DNA from: Candidatus Nanopelagicales bacterium
GTDB lineage: Bacteria; Actinomycetota; Actinomycetes; S36-B12; CAIYMF01
Assembly: GCA_017848795.1 (NCBI GenBank)
Contig: JAFIHG010000050.1
Coordinates: forward strand, 1 to 64,000
Direction: 5' to 3'
Length of the DNA stretch: 64,000 bases
Below are positions 40,464-47,212 of this stretch, in pieces. A model generated the notes under the pieces. The model saw only the letters and a program-made list of their open reading frames with translations, searched no databases and was not told the DNA's origin. Positions within the stretch are counted from its first letter, which is position 1; each line of letters starts with the position of its first letter. The position numbers and the translations under genes were made by a program.

Positions 40464-42491
40464 TCAGCCAGCAGCCACCCACCTCAGACCAGCGCCCTCG
40501 GGAACGGCCCGCCACGTTCCGGGCGGGCAGGACGCGAGCGGTAAGAGCAGCAGGCGCTCCACCGCCCGCTGCAGCGGGCGCGCGCCGTACGCCGGGTCGT
40601 AGCCGGCGGTGACGAGCACGTCCAGCACGGCCTCGTCGTAGTCGACGGCGTAGCCGCGGGGCGCCATCCGGGTTGTCACCTCGGCCAGCAGGCGGCGCGC
40701 GATCTCGCGGATCTGCGCACGCCCGAGCGGAGCGAACACCAGGACCTCGTCGAGACGGTTCACCAGCTCGGGCGGCATGCGCTCCTTGACCGCGGCGAGC
40801 ACCGCGGCGGAGTCGGTCGCGGGGTCGCGCTCGCCGCCCTGGGTCGCGAACACACGCGCCCCGATGTTCGTGGTCATCACGACCACGGTGCGGGAGAAGT
40901 CGGCGGTGCGGCCCAACCCATCGGTGAGCCGGCCGGCGTCGAAGACCTGCAGGAAGGTGTTCCACACCGCGGGGTCCGCCTTCTCGATCTCGTCCAGGAG
41001 CAGGACACCGTCGGGCTGGGCGAGGATCTTGGTCGTGAGCCAGGACGACGGGTCGGTCGAGCCGACGTAGCCGGGTGGCGACCCGACGAGCTTGGCGACC
41101 GTGTGGGGTTCGGTGTATTCGCTCATGTCGAGGCGCACGAGCCTCTCGTCGGTGCCGGTCAGGGCGCGGGCGATTGCCTCGGCGAGGGACGTCTTGCCGG
41201 TGCCCGTCGGTCCGGCGAACATCAGCACGCCATCGGGGCGACGCGGTCGCAGGTCCAGCTCGGCGCGCGTCACCGACAGCCGCCGGGTCACGGCGTCGAG
41301 TGCCGCGTCCTGACCGACGATCGCCTGGGCCAGCGCGGCACGGAAGGCGACAGCGTCGAAGCGCGGGCGGCTGACCGGCGGCACGACGTCGGAGGGCTGG
41401 ACCGTGCGGTCGTCGCGCAGCGCGGCGAGTGCCGCCGCGCGCTCCAGCCGGCGCACGGCCAGCCCCGGGTTCACCTCCGCGTCCGCCGGACCCGGGGGCG
41501 ACACCGCAGCCCGTACCGCCTCGGGGTGGAACGCGACCCCGGCGGTTGCGGCGAGTTCCTGGGTGCGCCGCCTCGCGATCGCCTCGACCTGGTCGGGCGC
41601 CAGCGGCCCCAGCTCGACCCGCATGCACTCCTCGACGAGCTCGCGCTCCTGCCCCGCGAACGCGTGCTCGTACGCCCGCGCGAGCAGCAGCACGACCCGG
41701 TGGCGGGACTCGTGCGCGGCGCTGCGTACCACCGCCAGCAGCCCGGCGTCGAGCCGCGCGGCGCCGGCGATCCCCGACAGGACCTCCAGGTCGTCCAGCA
41801 CGACGACGGCCCTCCCGGCGACCTCCTGCAGCAGCCGCAGCACCGGCGGGCCGGTCTCCACGGCCACCACGTCGGCGGTACGGACGCGTACGACCGGCAT
41901 CCCCTGCAGCGGCCCGCCGTAGCCGGGGTCCGCCAGCCGGGCGGCGAGCAGTGCAGCGCAGGTGGTGCGCCCGGCCCCCTCAGCGCCCACGACCAGCGCA
42001 GCGCGTCCGGTCGCCAGCGCCGCCAGCACCGCGTCGCACACGTCGGGTCGCGGCACCAGCCAGGGCGGCGGGGACACGACCTCGGCGTACTGCTCGCTCA
42101 CCGCGGTGAGCGACGGTGCAGGCGCGAGAGGCGGTGCCGGGCGCGGCGCGAGCGGCGCTCCAGGCGCCACCGGACCGGACCGCAGGGCGGTGGCGAGCGC
42201 CGCCAGCGGATCGCTGCCGGCGGCCGCCGCCACCAGGGCCGCGACGCAGTCCGGCGTCGGCCGGGGGTCGGCGAACGTACGCGGTACGGCCGCGAGCCGC
42301 ATCGTCGCATCGCTGACGGCCGGACGCCCGAGCACGCCGTCGACCAGGTCGGGGCGGGCGGCGGCGAGCGCCATCACCAGGTGCCATCGCGTCAGTTCGC
42401 CGTGGCCGCTGCGGGCGGCGGCACCCGTGGCGCTGGAGACCAGCCGGGTCAGCTCCGGCGGCAGCGCCGGTAGGACGGCCGAGGTCGTCAT
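40464..42491 (-). CDS. ClpB/ClpC-like AAA+ ATPase with degenerate first nucleotide site
   Basis: A 675-residue double-AAA+ protein. An N-domain-like helical part (about 10-105) and a Pro/Ala linker precede D1, whose P-loop reads GAEGAGRT (169-176), with Arg175 instead of Lys, and whose Walker B ends in DD (VVVLDD, 229-234) instead of DE. D2 is intact: GPTGTGKT (427-434), GSPPGYVGS pore loop (470-478), GVLLLDE (495-501), and the C-terminal domain. No coiled-coil M-domain or ClpP-binding loop is evident, so neither a true disaggregase nor a typical protease partner. Role unknown; D1 is probably structural. Confidence 0.8.
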   Translation of the reverse strand: MTTSAVLPALPPELTRLVSSATGAAARSGHGELTRWHLVMALAAARPDLVDGVLGRPAVSDATMRLAAVPRTFADPRPTPDCVAALVAAAAGSDPLAALATALRSGPVAPGAPLAPRPAPPLAPAPSLTAVSEQYAEVVSPPPWLVPRPDVCDAVLAALATGRAALVVGAEGAGRTTCAALLAARLADPGYGGPLQGMPVVRVRTADVVAVETGPPVLRLLQEVAGRAVVVLDDLEVLSGIAGAARLDAGLLAVVRSAAHESRHRVVLLLARAYEHAFAGQERELVEECMRVELGPLAPDQVEAIARRRTQELAATAGVAFHPEAVRAAVSPPGPADAEVNPGLAVRRLERAAALAALRDDRTVQPSDVVPPVSRPRFDAVAFRAALAQAIVGQDAALDAVTRRLSVTRAELDLRPRRPDGVLMFAGPTGTGKTSLAEAIARALTGTDERLVRLDMSEYTEPHTVAKLVGSPPGYVGSTDPSSWLTTKILAQPDGVLLLDEIEKADPAVWNTFLQVFDAGRLTDGLGRTADFSRTVVVMTTNIGARVFATQGGERDPATDSAAVLAAVKERMPPELVNRLDEVLVFAPLGRAQIREIARRLLAEVTTRMAPRGYAVDYDEAVLDVLVTAGYDPAYGARPLQRAVERLLLLPLASCPPGTWRAVPEGAGLRWVAAG

Positions 42492-42582
42492 CGCAGCACC
42501 GTCGCCGCCGGGAGCCCAGGCCGTCGCGACACCGAGCGATTAGTGCCCAGGGCTGGTGGATTGCTAGGGTTTCTGCGCCCTG

Positions 42583-42655
42583 GCCCGCGTAGCTCAGGGG
42601 ATAGAGCGTCTGCCTCCGGAGCAGAAGGCCGCAGGTTCAAATCCTGCCGCGGGCA
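42583..42655 (+). tRNA. tRNA-Arg (anticodon CCG)
   Basis: Cloverleaf is complete: acceptor GCCCGCG (42583-42589) pairs with CGCGGGC (42648-42654); anticodon stem TCTGC/GCAGA encloses the loop CTCCGGA, anticodon CCG (reads CGG, Arg); T arm GCAGG-TTCAAAT-CCTGC. The CCA is encoded next (42656-42658). A TAGGGT -10 lies just upstream at about 42565. It is the integration site of the prophage that follows, and remains intact at this end. Confidence 0.97.
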
Positions 42656-42965
42656 CCAGTGACACGACATCAGCGTCCTCCCCCGACCGGGGGAAAGGGA
42701 CGCCGTCGTCACCGTCTCCCGGAGCGAGCGGCCCGCCGAACGTGAGCCAGTCGCGGTCGTATCCGGTCGCGGCTGCGATCCGACTCACTGCCGTGATGAA
42801 GTCCCGTGGGTGCGCGCCGCGCTCCCACGAGGAGTAGGTGGCGGCCTTGATGCCGCACCGGCGAGCCATCTCCTCGACGGTATCGCCGAGTTCGCTGCGG
42901 ATCATGAGCAGCCGGACGGGGAAGGTGTCGCGGGGTACCCGGCGACCTGCTGGCTGAGTAGTCAT
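42594..42965 (-). CDS. Phage repressor (XRE family) reading into the tRNA attachment site
   Basis: A 123-residue protein with an XRE HTH near residues 18-60 (RLLMIRSELGDTVEEMARRCG, KAATYSSWERG). The last ~22 residues (LVPAAGFEPAAFCSGGRRSI) are the antisense translation of the tRNA-Arg gene, and the stop lies inside the tRNA D arm. Integration therefore fixes the C-terminus of the protein, as in phages with integration-dependent immunity. Probably leaderless from ATG 42965. Divergent from the excisionase-like gene. Confidence 0.75.
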   Translation of the reverse strand: MTTQPAGRRVPRDTFPVRLLMIRSELGDTVEEMARRCGIKAATYSSWERGAHPRDFITAVSRIAAATGYDRDWLTFGGPLAPGDGDDGVPFPRSGEDADVVSLVPAAGFEPAAFCSGGRRSIP

Positions 42966-43079
42966 GCCCTGATGATCGACACTAACCCCGCATTGCGCAA
43001 CATATCCCGCGCAAAGATAGTCCGAAATGCCTACTGCTTCATCCTTGCAGTCAACCTAGCGAGTCGCTAGGTTCCTCGC
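42966..43079. promoter_or_regulatory. Divergent immunity control region with a 21-bp palindrome
   Basis: Rightward: TTGCAG (43045-43050), a 17-nt spacer and TAGGTT (43068-43073) place transcription at 43080, the A of the excisionase-like ATG (leaderless). The palindrome AACCTAGCGA-G-TCGCTAGGTT (43053-43073) covers spacer and -10, a clear operator. Leftward: TTGCGC (43000-42995), 17 nt and GATCAT (42977-42972) predict a leaderless repressor mRNA; TTGCGCAA at 42993-43000 is a second small palindrome. Sites seen; usage inferred. Confidence 0.6.
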
Positions 43080-43256
43080 ATGGCACCAATAAACCCCTAC
43101 ACCACGGGTCAAGTCGCGGCCCTGTTCGGTGTCCACGCCGCCACGGTGGCGCGCTGGGCGGACGAGGGCAAGCTGCCGCACTTCCTCACCCCCTCCGGGC
43201 ACCGGCGCTTCCCGCGCGAGGCGATCGACGCGCTGCTGACCAAGGCGTCGGCATGA
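43080..43256 (+). CDS. MerR/BldC-type excisionase or Cro-like protein
   Basis: A 58-residue winged-helix protein: TTGQVAALFGVHAATVARWADEGKLPHFLTPSGHRRFPREAIDALL (helix-turn-helix plus wing GHRRF), the standard MerR/Xis architecture. Too short for the ORF listing threshold and starts leaderless at ATG 43080. Being the first rightward gene opposite the repressor, it may both repress the immunity promoter and assist excision. Its stop overlaps the next ATG by 4 nt. Confidence 0.8.
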   Translation: MAPINPYTTGQVAALFGVHAATVARWADEGKLPHFLTPSGHRRFPREAIDALLTKASA

Positions 43257-43750
43257 GGCGCGACGCCGGCCACTACGTGTACGTCGCCTGGCGCGGCGAC
43301 GAGGCGCTGTACGTCGGCATGACCTACGACTACGAGCAGCGACTGCTCGACTGGGAGAGGTCCGGCGGATGGTGGCGCGACGCGACCCACGTCGACGTGT
43401 GGGAGGTCGGCCCCGGCCGCACGAACGCCGAGCACATCGAGCGTGACGCGATCCGCGCGCTCGACCCGGCCCACAACAGGATGCACAGTCCGCGCGTCGA
43501 GCGGGACAAGCAGGCATGGCAGGACTACTGCCGGTGGAGTGACGCGCTCCTGAGTTGCGACACCTTCCCCGACAGGTCGTGGGCGGCCGATCAGGCGCTC
43601 GCTGACCGCGTGTGCGCCGCGGTCGGGGTGCAGTCGCCGGACGTCGCAGCGGTCGTCGAGTCGAACCGCGAGCGGATGCGCCGCATCGTCGAGTCGGTCG
43701 GTTCGCTCAAGGCTGACCGGCGGCCCGAGGCCGAGCGGGCGGCGTCGTGA
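43253..43750 (+). CDS. GIY-YIG nuclease-family protein
   Basis: A 165-residue protein whose N-terminal ~90 residues show the GIY-YIG layout: HYVYVAWRGDEALYVGMTYDYEQRLLDWERSGGW, with YVY/YVG in place of GIY/YIG, the Arg in EQRL, and a Glu in AEHIERDAI. The C-terminal half is helical without motif. Possible DNA end processing or host/competitor DNA cleavage; being second in the lytic operon it is expressed very early. ATGA overlap upstream and GTGA downstream. Confidence 0.75.
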   Translation: MRRDAGHYVYVAWRGDEALYVGMTYDYEQRLLDWERSGGWWRDATHVDVWEVGPGRTNAEHIERDAIRALDPAHNRMHSPRVERDKQAWQDYCRWSDALLSCDTFPDRSWAADQALADRVCAAVGVQSPDVAAVVESNRERMRRIVESVGSLKADRRPEAERAAS

Positions 43751-44019
43751 GCCTCCGCCGCATCTACGTGCCGAACCTCGCCGCGCACGCCCTGATCTCG
43801 ACTCCTGCGGTCGCCTACCTCGCGGCCATCGGCTGGACCGAGCAGGCGTGGCTCGCGGCGGGCGCGTGTGCCGCCTCGCTGCTGTTCATGTTCGCGGCAG
43901 TCGAGATCTCCGTTGCCCGGTCCAAGGGTCACGGTCCCGCACCTCAAACTCGATCTCGGAGACGAGGAACCTCTGGCTACGCCGCTTCTTCCGGCGCGTC
44001 GGGGGTGAGGTCCAAGTGA
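43747..44019 (+). CDS. Small membrane protein
   Basis: A 90-residue protein with two hydrophobic segments (HALISTPAVAYLAAIGW and AWLAAGACAASLLFMFAAVE) and a basic tail. No family recognised. GTG start overlaps the previous stop by 4 nt. Its last 134 nt overlap the 3' end of the oppositely oriented gene 43886-44419, an unusual convergent overlap; the tail after residue ~60 is low-complexity and may be dispensable. Confidence 0.55.
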   Translation: MSLRRIYVPNLAAHALISTPAVAYLAAIGWTEQAWLAAGACAASLLFMFAAVEISVARSKGHGPAPQTRSRRRGTSGYAASSGASGVRSK

Positions 44020-44419
44020 GCGTCACGCTTGCATCAGCCGCACCCGGCGCGTTCGGGTCTTCAAAGACGTCCAGCCGCACTCGGTCACCCGAGCGCAGGA
44101 CAGCCACGCTGCCCACCGGTGCGACCCCCTTCGCGGTCTCAACGATGAGTCGGGCGCGGCACTTCACTGGCTCGACAGCGAGCCCGTACGCCGGGCCATC
44201 ACCCGCGTTCACGAGCTGTAGACCGAACCGCTGGTCCGTCGCGCCTCCAAGCCCGCCCGTCTGGAATACCCATTCAGCCTCAGGTCGGTCTGCCCAGCGC
44301 CACCACAGTGCGAGCACCGTCGCTGCGGTGGTTGATACCGCGGTGGCGACCGCGGCGGCGATTGCGGCGATGGCCCAGAAGTTTCCCTCCACGCGCTCGA
44401 CCGTACCGATGGATGCCAC
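43886..44419 (-). CDS. Leftward membrane-anchored protein inserted in the early operon
   Basis: A 177-residue protein with one N-terminal transmembrane helix (FWAIAAIAAAVATAVSTTAATVLALWW) and a soluble beta-rich domain (FGLQLVNAGDGPAYGLAVEP, VAVLRSGDRVRLDVFEDP, ASVTLTWTSPPT) that looks like an immunoglobulin-type fold. Function unknown. Opposite strand to all neighbours, GTG start 3 nt from the next rightward gene; it is likely expressed in the lysogen like a moron, perhaps in superinfection exclusion. Inference from orientation and membrane anchor. Confidence 0.65.
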   Translation of the reverse strand: MASIGTVERVEGNFWAIAAIAAAVATAVSTTAATVLALWWRWADRPEAEWVFQTGGLGGATDQRFGLQLVNAGDGPAYGLAVEPVKCRARLIVETAKGVAPVGSVAVLRSGDRVRLDVFEDPNAPGAADASVTLTWTSPPTRRKKRRSQRFLVSEIEFEVRDRDPWTGQRRSRLPRT

Positions 44420-44422
44420 CCG

Positions 44423-44590
44423 ATGAACGCCACCACAGCCTCCGCGCCCGTCACGTCCGCGCGCGCAGCCCTGACCCAGGCGCTGCGGTCCTGGCAGTTC
44501 CTGACCCGCCGGGACAACGACCTCGGCGTGGACCTGCTGCTCGACGCGCTCGCCCGAGCCGGATACGACCTAGAGGAGCGTGCGTCGTGA
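44423..44590 (+). CDS. Small phage protein, unknown
   Basis: A 55-residue helical protein (ALTQALRSWQFLTRRDNDLGV, LLLDALARAGYDLEERAS). No family recognised. Supported by its place in the overlap chain: the next GTG at 44587 overlaps its stop by 4 nt. Position immediately after the leftward gene. Confidence 0.5.
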   Translation: MNATTASAPVTSARAALTQALRSWQFLTRRDNDLGVDLLLDALARAGYDLEERAS

Positions 44591-44829
44591 GCCTCCGTGA
44601 CTACCTGCCCGCCACCCGCCGCTGGGTGCGAGCGGAAGCCGAACGGCGAGACAGCGCCGACGCCGAACAGTTCAGGTCAGGGGTGGCCGCGACGTTCAAG
44701 AAGGTAAGCGAGCGTCTCCATCGCGCCCATGTCTCTCCTTCGCTGGGTGGTGGGGAAGCCGCCAGCGTAGGAGCGCCTGACCCGGCCAGGGGTGGAAACG
44801 CCCCGGCCGGGGACGGGGGTGCGCGATGA
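44587..44829 (+). CDS. Small phage protein, unknown
   Basis: An 80-residue protein: a charged helical N-terminal half (LRDYLPATRRWVRAEAERRD, then GVAATFKKVSERLHRAH) and a Gly/Ala/Pro-rich tail. No domain recognised. Linked by 4-nt overlaps to both neighbours; the downstream gene is the ParB-like one. Probably soluble. Confidence 0.5.
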   Translation: MSLRDYLPATRRWVRAEAERRDSADAEQFRSGVAATFKKVSERLHRAHVSPSLGGGEAASVGAPDPARGGNAPAGDGGAR

Positions 44830-45755
44830 GCTACCAGGTCATGCCTCCGCTCTCGCCGGAGGAGCGCGCGTCGTTGCGGTCGAGCATCGCGGAGAACGGC
44901 GTCATGGTGCCGATCGACGTGGACGAGGATGGCGCCATCCTCGACGGGCACCACCGCAGCCTCATCGCCGCAGAACTTGGCCTGCCGTGCCCGCAGCGGG
45001 TCGTGTCCGGGCTGAGCGAGGAGGAGAAGCTCGCGCACGCGATGACGGTCAACGTCGAGCGCCGGCAGTTGACCCGCGAGCAGCGTCGGGACCTGATCGC
45101 GCGCAGCCTGCGCAGCCAGCCGGAGGTCAGCGACCGCGAGCACGCGCGGCGTACGGGCGCAGACCACAAGACAGTCGCATCCGTGCGCGCAGACGCAGAG
45201 TCGACTGGGGAAATTCCCCAGTCGGAGCATCGCGTCTCCGGTGACGGTCGGGTCCGGCCAGCGACGCAACCACCCCGGCCCGAGCGCGTCGACACCGAGA
45301 CCGGCGAGGTCGGTGGCGGGTTCGACGAGTTCCACCCCGCCACGACGCACAACCCCGAACCCTCCGGGGCGGGCAGCACTGCGACAACTCCTAACGGTGT
45401 GGGTAGTGCCTCCTCAAGCTGTGTGGCAACAGCGCCCGCCCCGGAGCCCCGCCCGATCCAGGGCCGCGACGGCAAGACGTACAGCCGGCCCGCACCGAAG
45501 CCGGACCGCGAGCGCGAGCGGCAACGCGAGGCGCTGGCCGAGTACACCGCCACCCCGGCCGACGTGGAGTACCGGCAGAACTTCCGCGCGGCCTACCGCA
45601 AGGCGCTGGGCATCGTGCAGTTCGACGCCGCGCGGGTCGCCGAGGTCATCGACTCCGACCAGTGGGACCTGCTGCTCGAACTGCCTTCGGACATCGCCGC
45701 GTTCGTCGCCAAGGTCAAGGCGGCGCGACCCCGGAACCTCAGGAGCGTCAAGTGA
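44826..45755 (+). CDS. ParB/Srx nuclease-domain phage protein
   Basis: A 309-residue protein. The N-terminus has the ParB-like fold: LSPEERASLRSSIAENGVMVPIDVDEDGAILDGHHRSLIAAELG, with the GHHR motif used for nucleotide binding, then an HTH-type helical part (LTREQRRDLIARSLRSQPEVS, HARRTGADHKTVASVRAD). A long Pro/Ser/Thr linker and a C-terminal helical domain follow. Phage ParB-like proteins act as DNA-binding regulators, nucleases or partition factors. Here partition is unlikely since the phage integrates; regulation or replication is more likely. Confidence 0.8.
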   Translation: MSYQVMPPLSPEERASLRSSIAENGVMVPIDVDEDGAILDGHHRSLIAAELGLPCPQRVVSGLSEEEKLAHAMTVNVERRQLTREQRRDLIARSLRSQPEVSDREHARRTGADHKTVASVRADAESTGEIPQSEHRVSGDGRVRPATQPPRPERVDTETGEVGGGFDEFHPATTHNPEPSGAGSTATTPNGVGSASSSCVATAPAPEPRPIQGRDGKTYSRPAPKPDRERERQREALAEYTATPADVEYRQNFRAAYRKALGIVQFDAARVAEVIDSDQWDLLLELPSDIAAFVAKVKAARPRNLRSVK

Positions 45756-46297
45756 AGTTCTCAGAACTGCCAGAGGAGGAGCGCGCCGAGGTCGTCGCCG
45801 CGGTGCGCGACTCCTACCGCACTCCGACCGGGACGACCCGCTCCCACCGTGCCGCACTCACCGCGTTCATGCAGACGCTCGACGACGCGGAGCAGGCGCA
45901 CCGCCCCTGGGTCGCAGACCTGCGGCGTCAGTGGCTCATCGAAGGGATGCGGAAGTTCCTTCAGTCGCAATGGAAGATGCTGGGAGTCCCGTTCGAGATT
46001 GTCGACGGCTCCGGCAAGAGCCACAGTCGCACGACCACCCGCGGCGCCCAGCGGCCAGACGAGACGGGCAAGTACGTCTGGACGCAACTGGAACTGCTCG
46101 ACTGGGGCGCCGAGGACCTGAAGCTCGCGCTCACCATCGAGGCAGGCCACGTCGAAGAGGCGCGGGTCAACATCGGCATGTTCCGTCGCCTGCTCGACCT
46201 GCTGGAGCAGACCGCCGCACCGACCGTGGCCGATGCGCTCGGGATCGTCGGCAAGACGCTCGACGAGTTCCTCAACAGCGACACCAAGTCCGCCTGA
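45752..46297 (+). CDS. Phage protein, unknown, helical
   Basis: A 181-residue mostly helical protein (FSELPEEERAEVVAAVRDSYR, LTAFMQTLDDAEQAHRPW, LTIEAGHVEEARVNIGMFRR). No family recognised. GTG at 45752 overlaps the ParB-like stop by 4 nt. A hairpin follows it, so it may be the last gene of the first early segment. Confidence 0.6.
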   Translation: MKFSELPEEERAEVVAAVRDSYRTPTGTTRSHRAALTAFMQTLDDAEQAHRPWVADLRRQWLIEGMRKFLQSQWKMLGVPFEIVDGSGKSHSRTTTRGAQRPDETGKYVWTQLELLDWGAEDLKLALTIEAGHVEEARVNIGMFRRLLDLLEQTAAPTVADALGIVGKTLDEFLNSDTKSA

Positions 46298-46307
46298 CAA
46301 AAAGCCC

Positions 46308-46345
46308 GCGGCCTGGGCGCGCTGCCAGCGAAACACCCAGGCCGC
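46308..46345 (+). terminator. Hairpin between early segments
   Basis: GCGGCCTGGG (46308-46317) and CCCAGGCCGC (46336-46345) form a perfect 10-bp stem with an 18-nt loop, 10 nt after a stop codon and 8 nt before a GGAGG ribosome site. Preceded rather than followed by an A-run, so it may terminate leftward transcription or attenuate rightward transcription. Confidence 0.5.
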
Positions 46346-46365
46346 AGAACAACCCGGAGGATACC

Positions 46366-46608
46366 GTGACCTACACCCCCACTCAGGTCGCCGCGCTGCA
46401 CGGCGAGGCGACGCCCGTCCCGTGGGCACCCTCGGCCCAGTTGTACGACGCCCGCGCCGCCGCCCGCGCGCTCGCCTGCGGGGCCGGCATCGCCGCCGTA
46501 CGCAGCGGGCACATCACCGACTACGACCGGGAGTGCGTCGCCGTCTACGACCAGGTCAGCGACGCGATCGATGCCCGCCGTGAGGCGATCCTGGCGGTGA
46601 CCTCATGA
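46366..46608 (+). CDS. Small phage protein, unknown
   Basis: An 80-residue protein (TYTPTQVAALHGEATPVPW, LYDARAAARALACGAGIAAV, ITDYDRECVAVYDQVSDAI). GTG start with CCCGGAGG upstream, the first clear ribosome site in this stretch because it is the only gene here not overlapping its predecessor. No domain recognised. Downstream ATGA overlap. Confidence 0.5.
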   Translation: MTYTPTQVAALHGEATPVPWAPSAQLYDARAAARALACGAGIAAVRSGHITDYDRECVAVYDQVSDAIDARREAILAVTS

Positions 46609-46874
46609 CCGCCAGAACCGTCCCGATCTCCCTGAGCATCATCGACACGGACGGCATCACCGCCGGCCTCATCGCGCCCGGCCGCGTCCGTATCCGGCTC
46701 GGCGCGGACGACGCCTCGCCCTGGATGTACGTGTCGGACGTGCGGGTCGTGGACCGTCTCGCCGGTGTCCTCATGGACGCGCGGCGGATGCTCGCCCCGG
46801 ACGACCCGGCGCCGCTGGTGCAGGTGGTGGCGTCGGGTGAGCCGGTCGCGGAGGCACCGGGCGGTGCGTCATGA
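46605..46874 (+). CDS. Small phage protein, unknown
   Basis: An 89-residue, probably beta-rich protein (TVPISLSIIDTDGITAGLIAP, VRIRLGADDASPWMYVSDV, RVVDRLAGVLMDARRML). No family recognised. ATGA overlaps on both sides keep it in the translational chain. Confidence 0.5.
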   Translation: MTARTVPISLSIIDTDGITAGLIAPGRVRIRLGADDASPWMYVSDVRVVDRLAGVLMDARRMLAPDDPAPLVQVVASGEPVAEAPGGAS

Positions 46875-47212
46875 GCGAGAAGCCGATGCCCAAGACAGGT
46901 GACCGCGTGCGGGTGGTGTTGGAAGGCGAGGTGACCGATGTGCACTCCGTGGGATTCGCTGTAGGGAGGAGGGGCGGCAACTGCGACTACATCTACCCCC
47001 CCGCCGAGCACGTCGTCTCCGTCGAGATCCTGCCGCCGCCGCCGCCCGAGGAACCACCGGTCGGGTCGGTGGTGCTGGACCAGGACGGCGACGCCTGGCA
47101 GCGGAAGCCCAGGGGGTGGGTGCTCGCGGGTGGTGTCGGCGTCCCCCTCTCGTGGGAATCCCTGCACCCCTCCCTCGCGCTCCGCATCATTCACCGTGGC
47201 GGTGCGTCGTGA
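46871..47212 (+). CDS. Small phage protein with SH3-like pattern, unknown
   Basis: A 113-residue protein with beta-strand pieces typical of small barrel folds (GDRVRVVLEGEVTDVHSVGF, VGSVVLDQDGDAWQRKPRGW) around a PPPPPEEPP linker. No catalytic motif. ATGA overlap with the previous gene and GTGA with the next. Function unknown. Confidence 0.5.
   Translation: MSEKPMPKTGDRVRVVLEGEVTDVHSVGFAVGRRGGNCDYIYPPAEHVVSVEILPPPPPEEPPVGSVVLDQDGDAWQRKPRGWVLAGGVGVPLSWESLHPSLALRIIHRGGAS

Noticed and set aside
42488-42712. 74-codon minus-strand frame across the tRNA
   Set aside because: Its recognisable piece (CPRQDLNLRPSAPEADALS) is the well-known spurious translation of an antisense tRNA gene.
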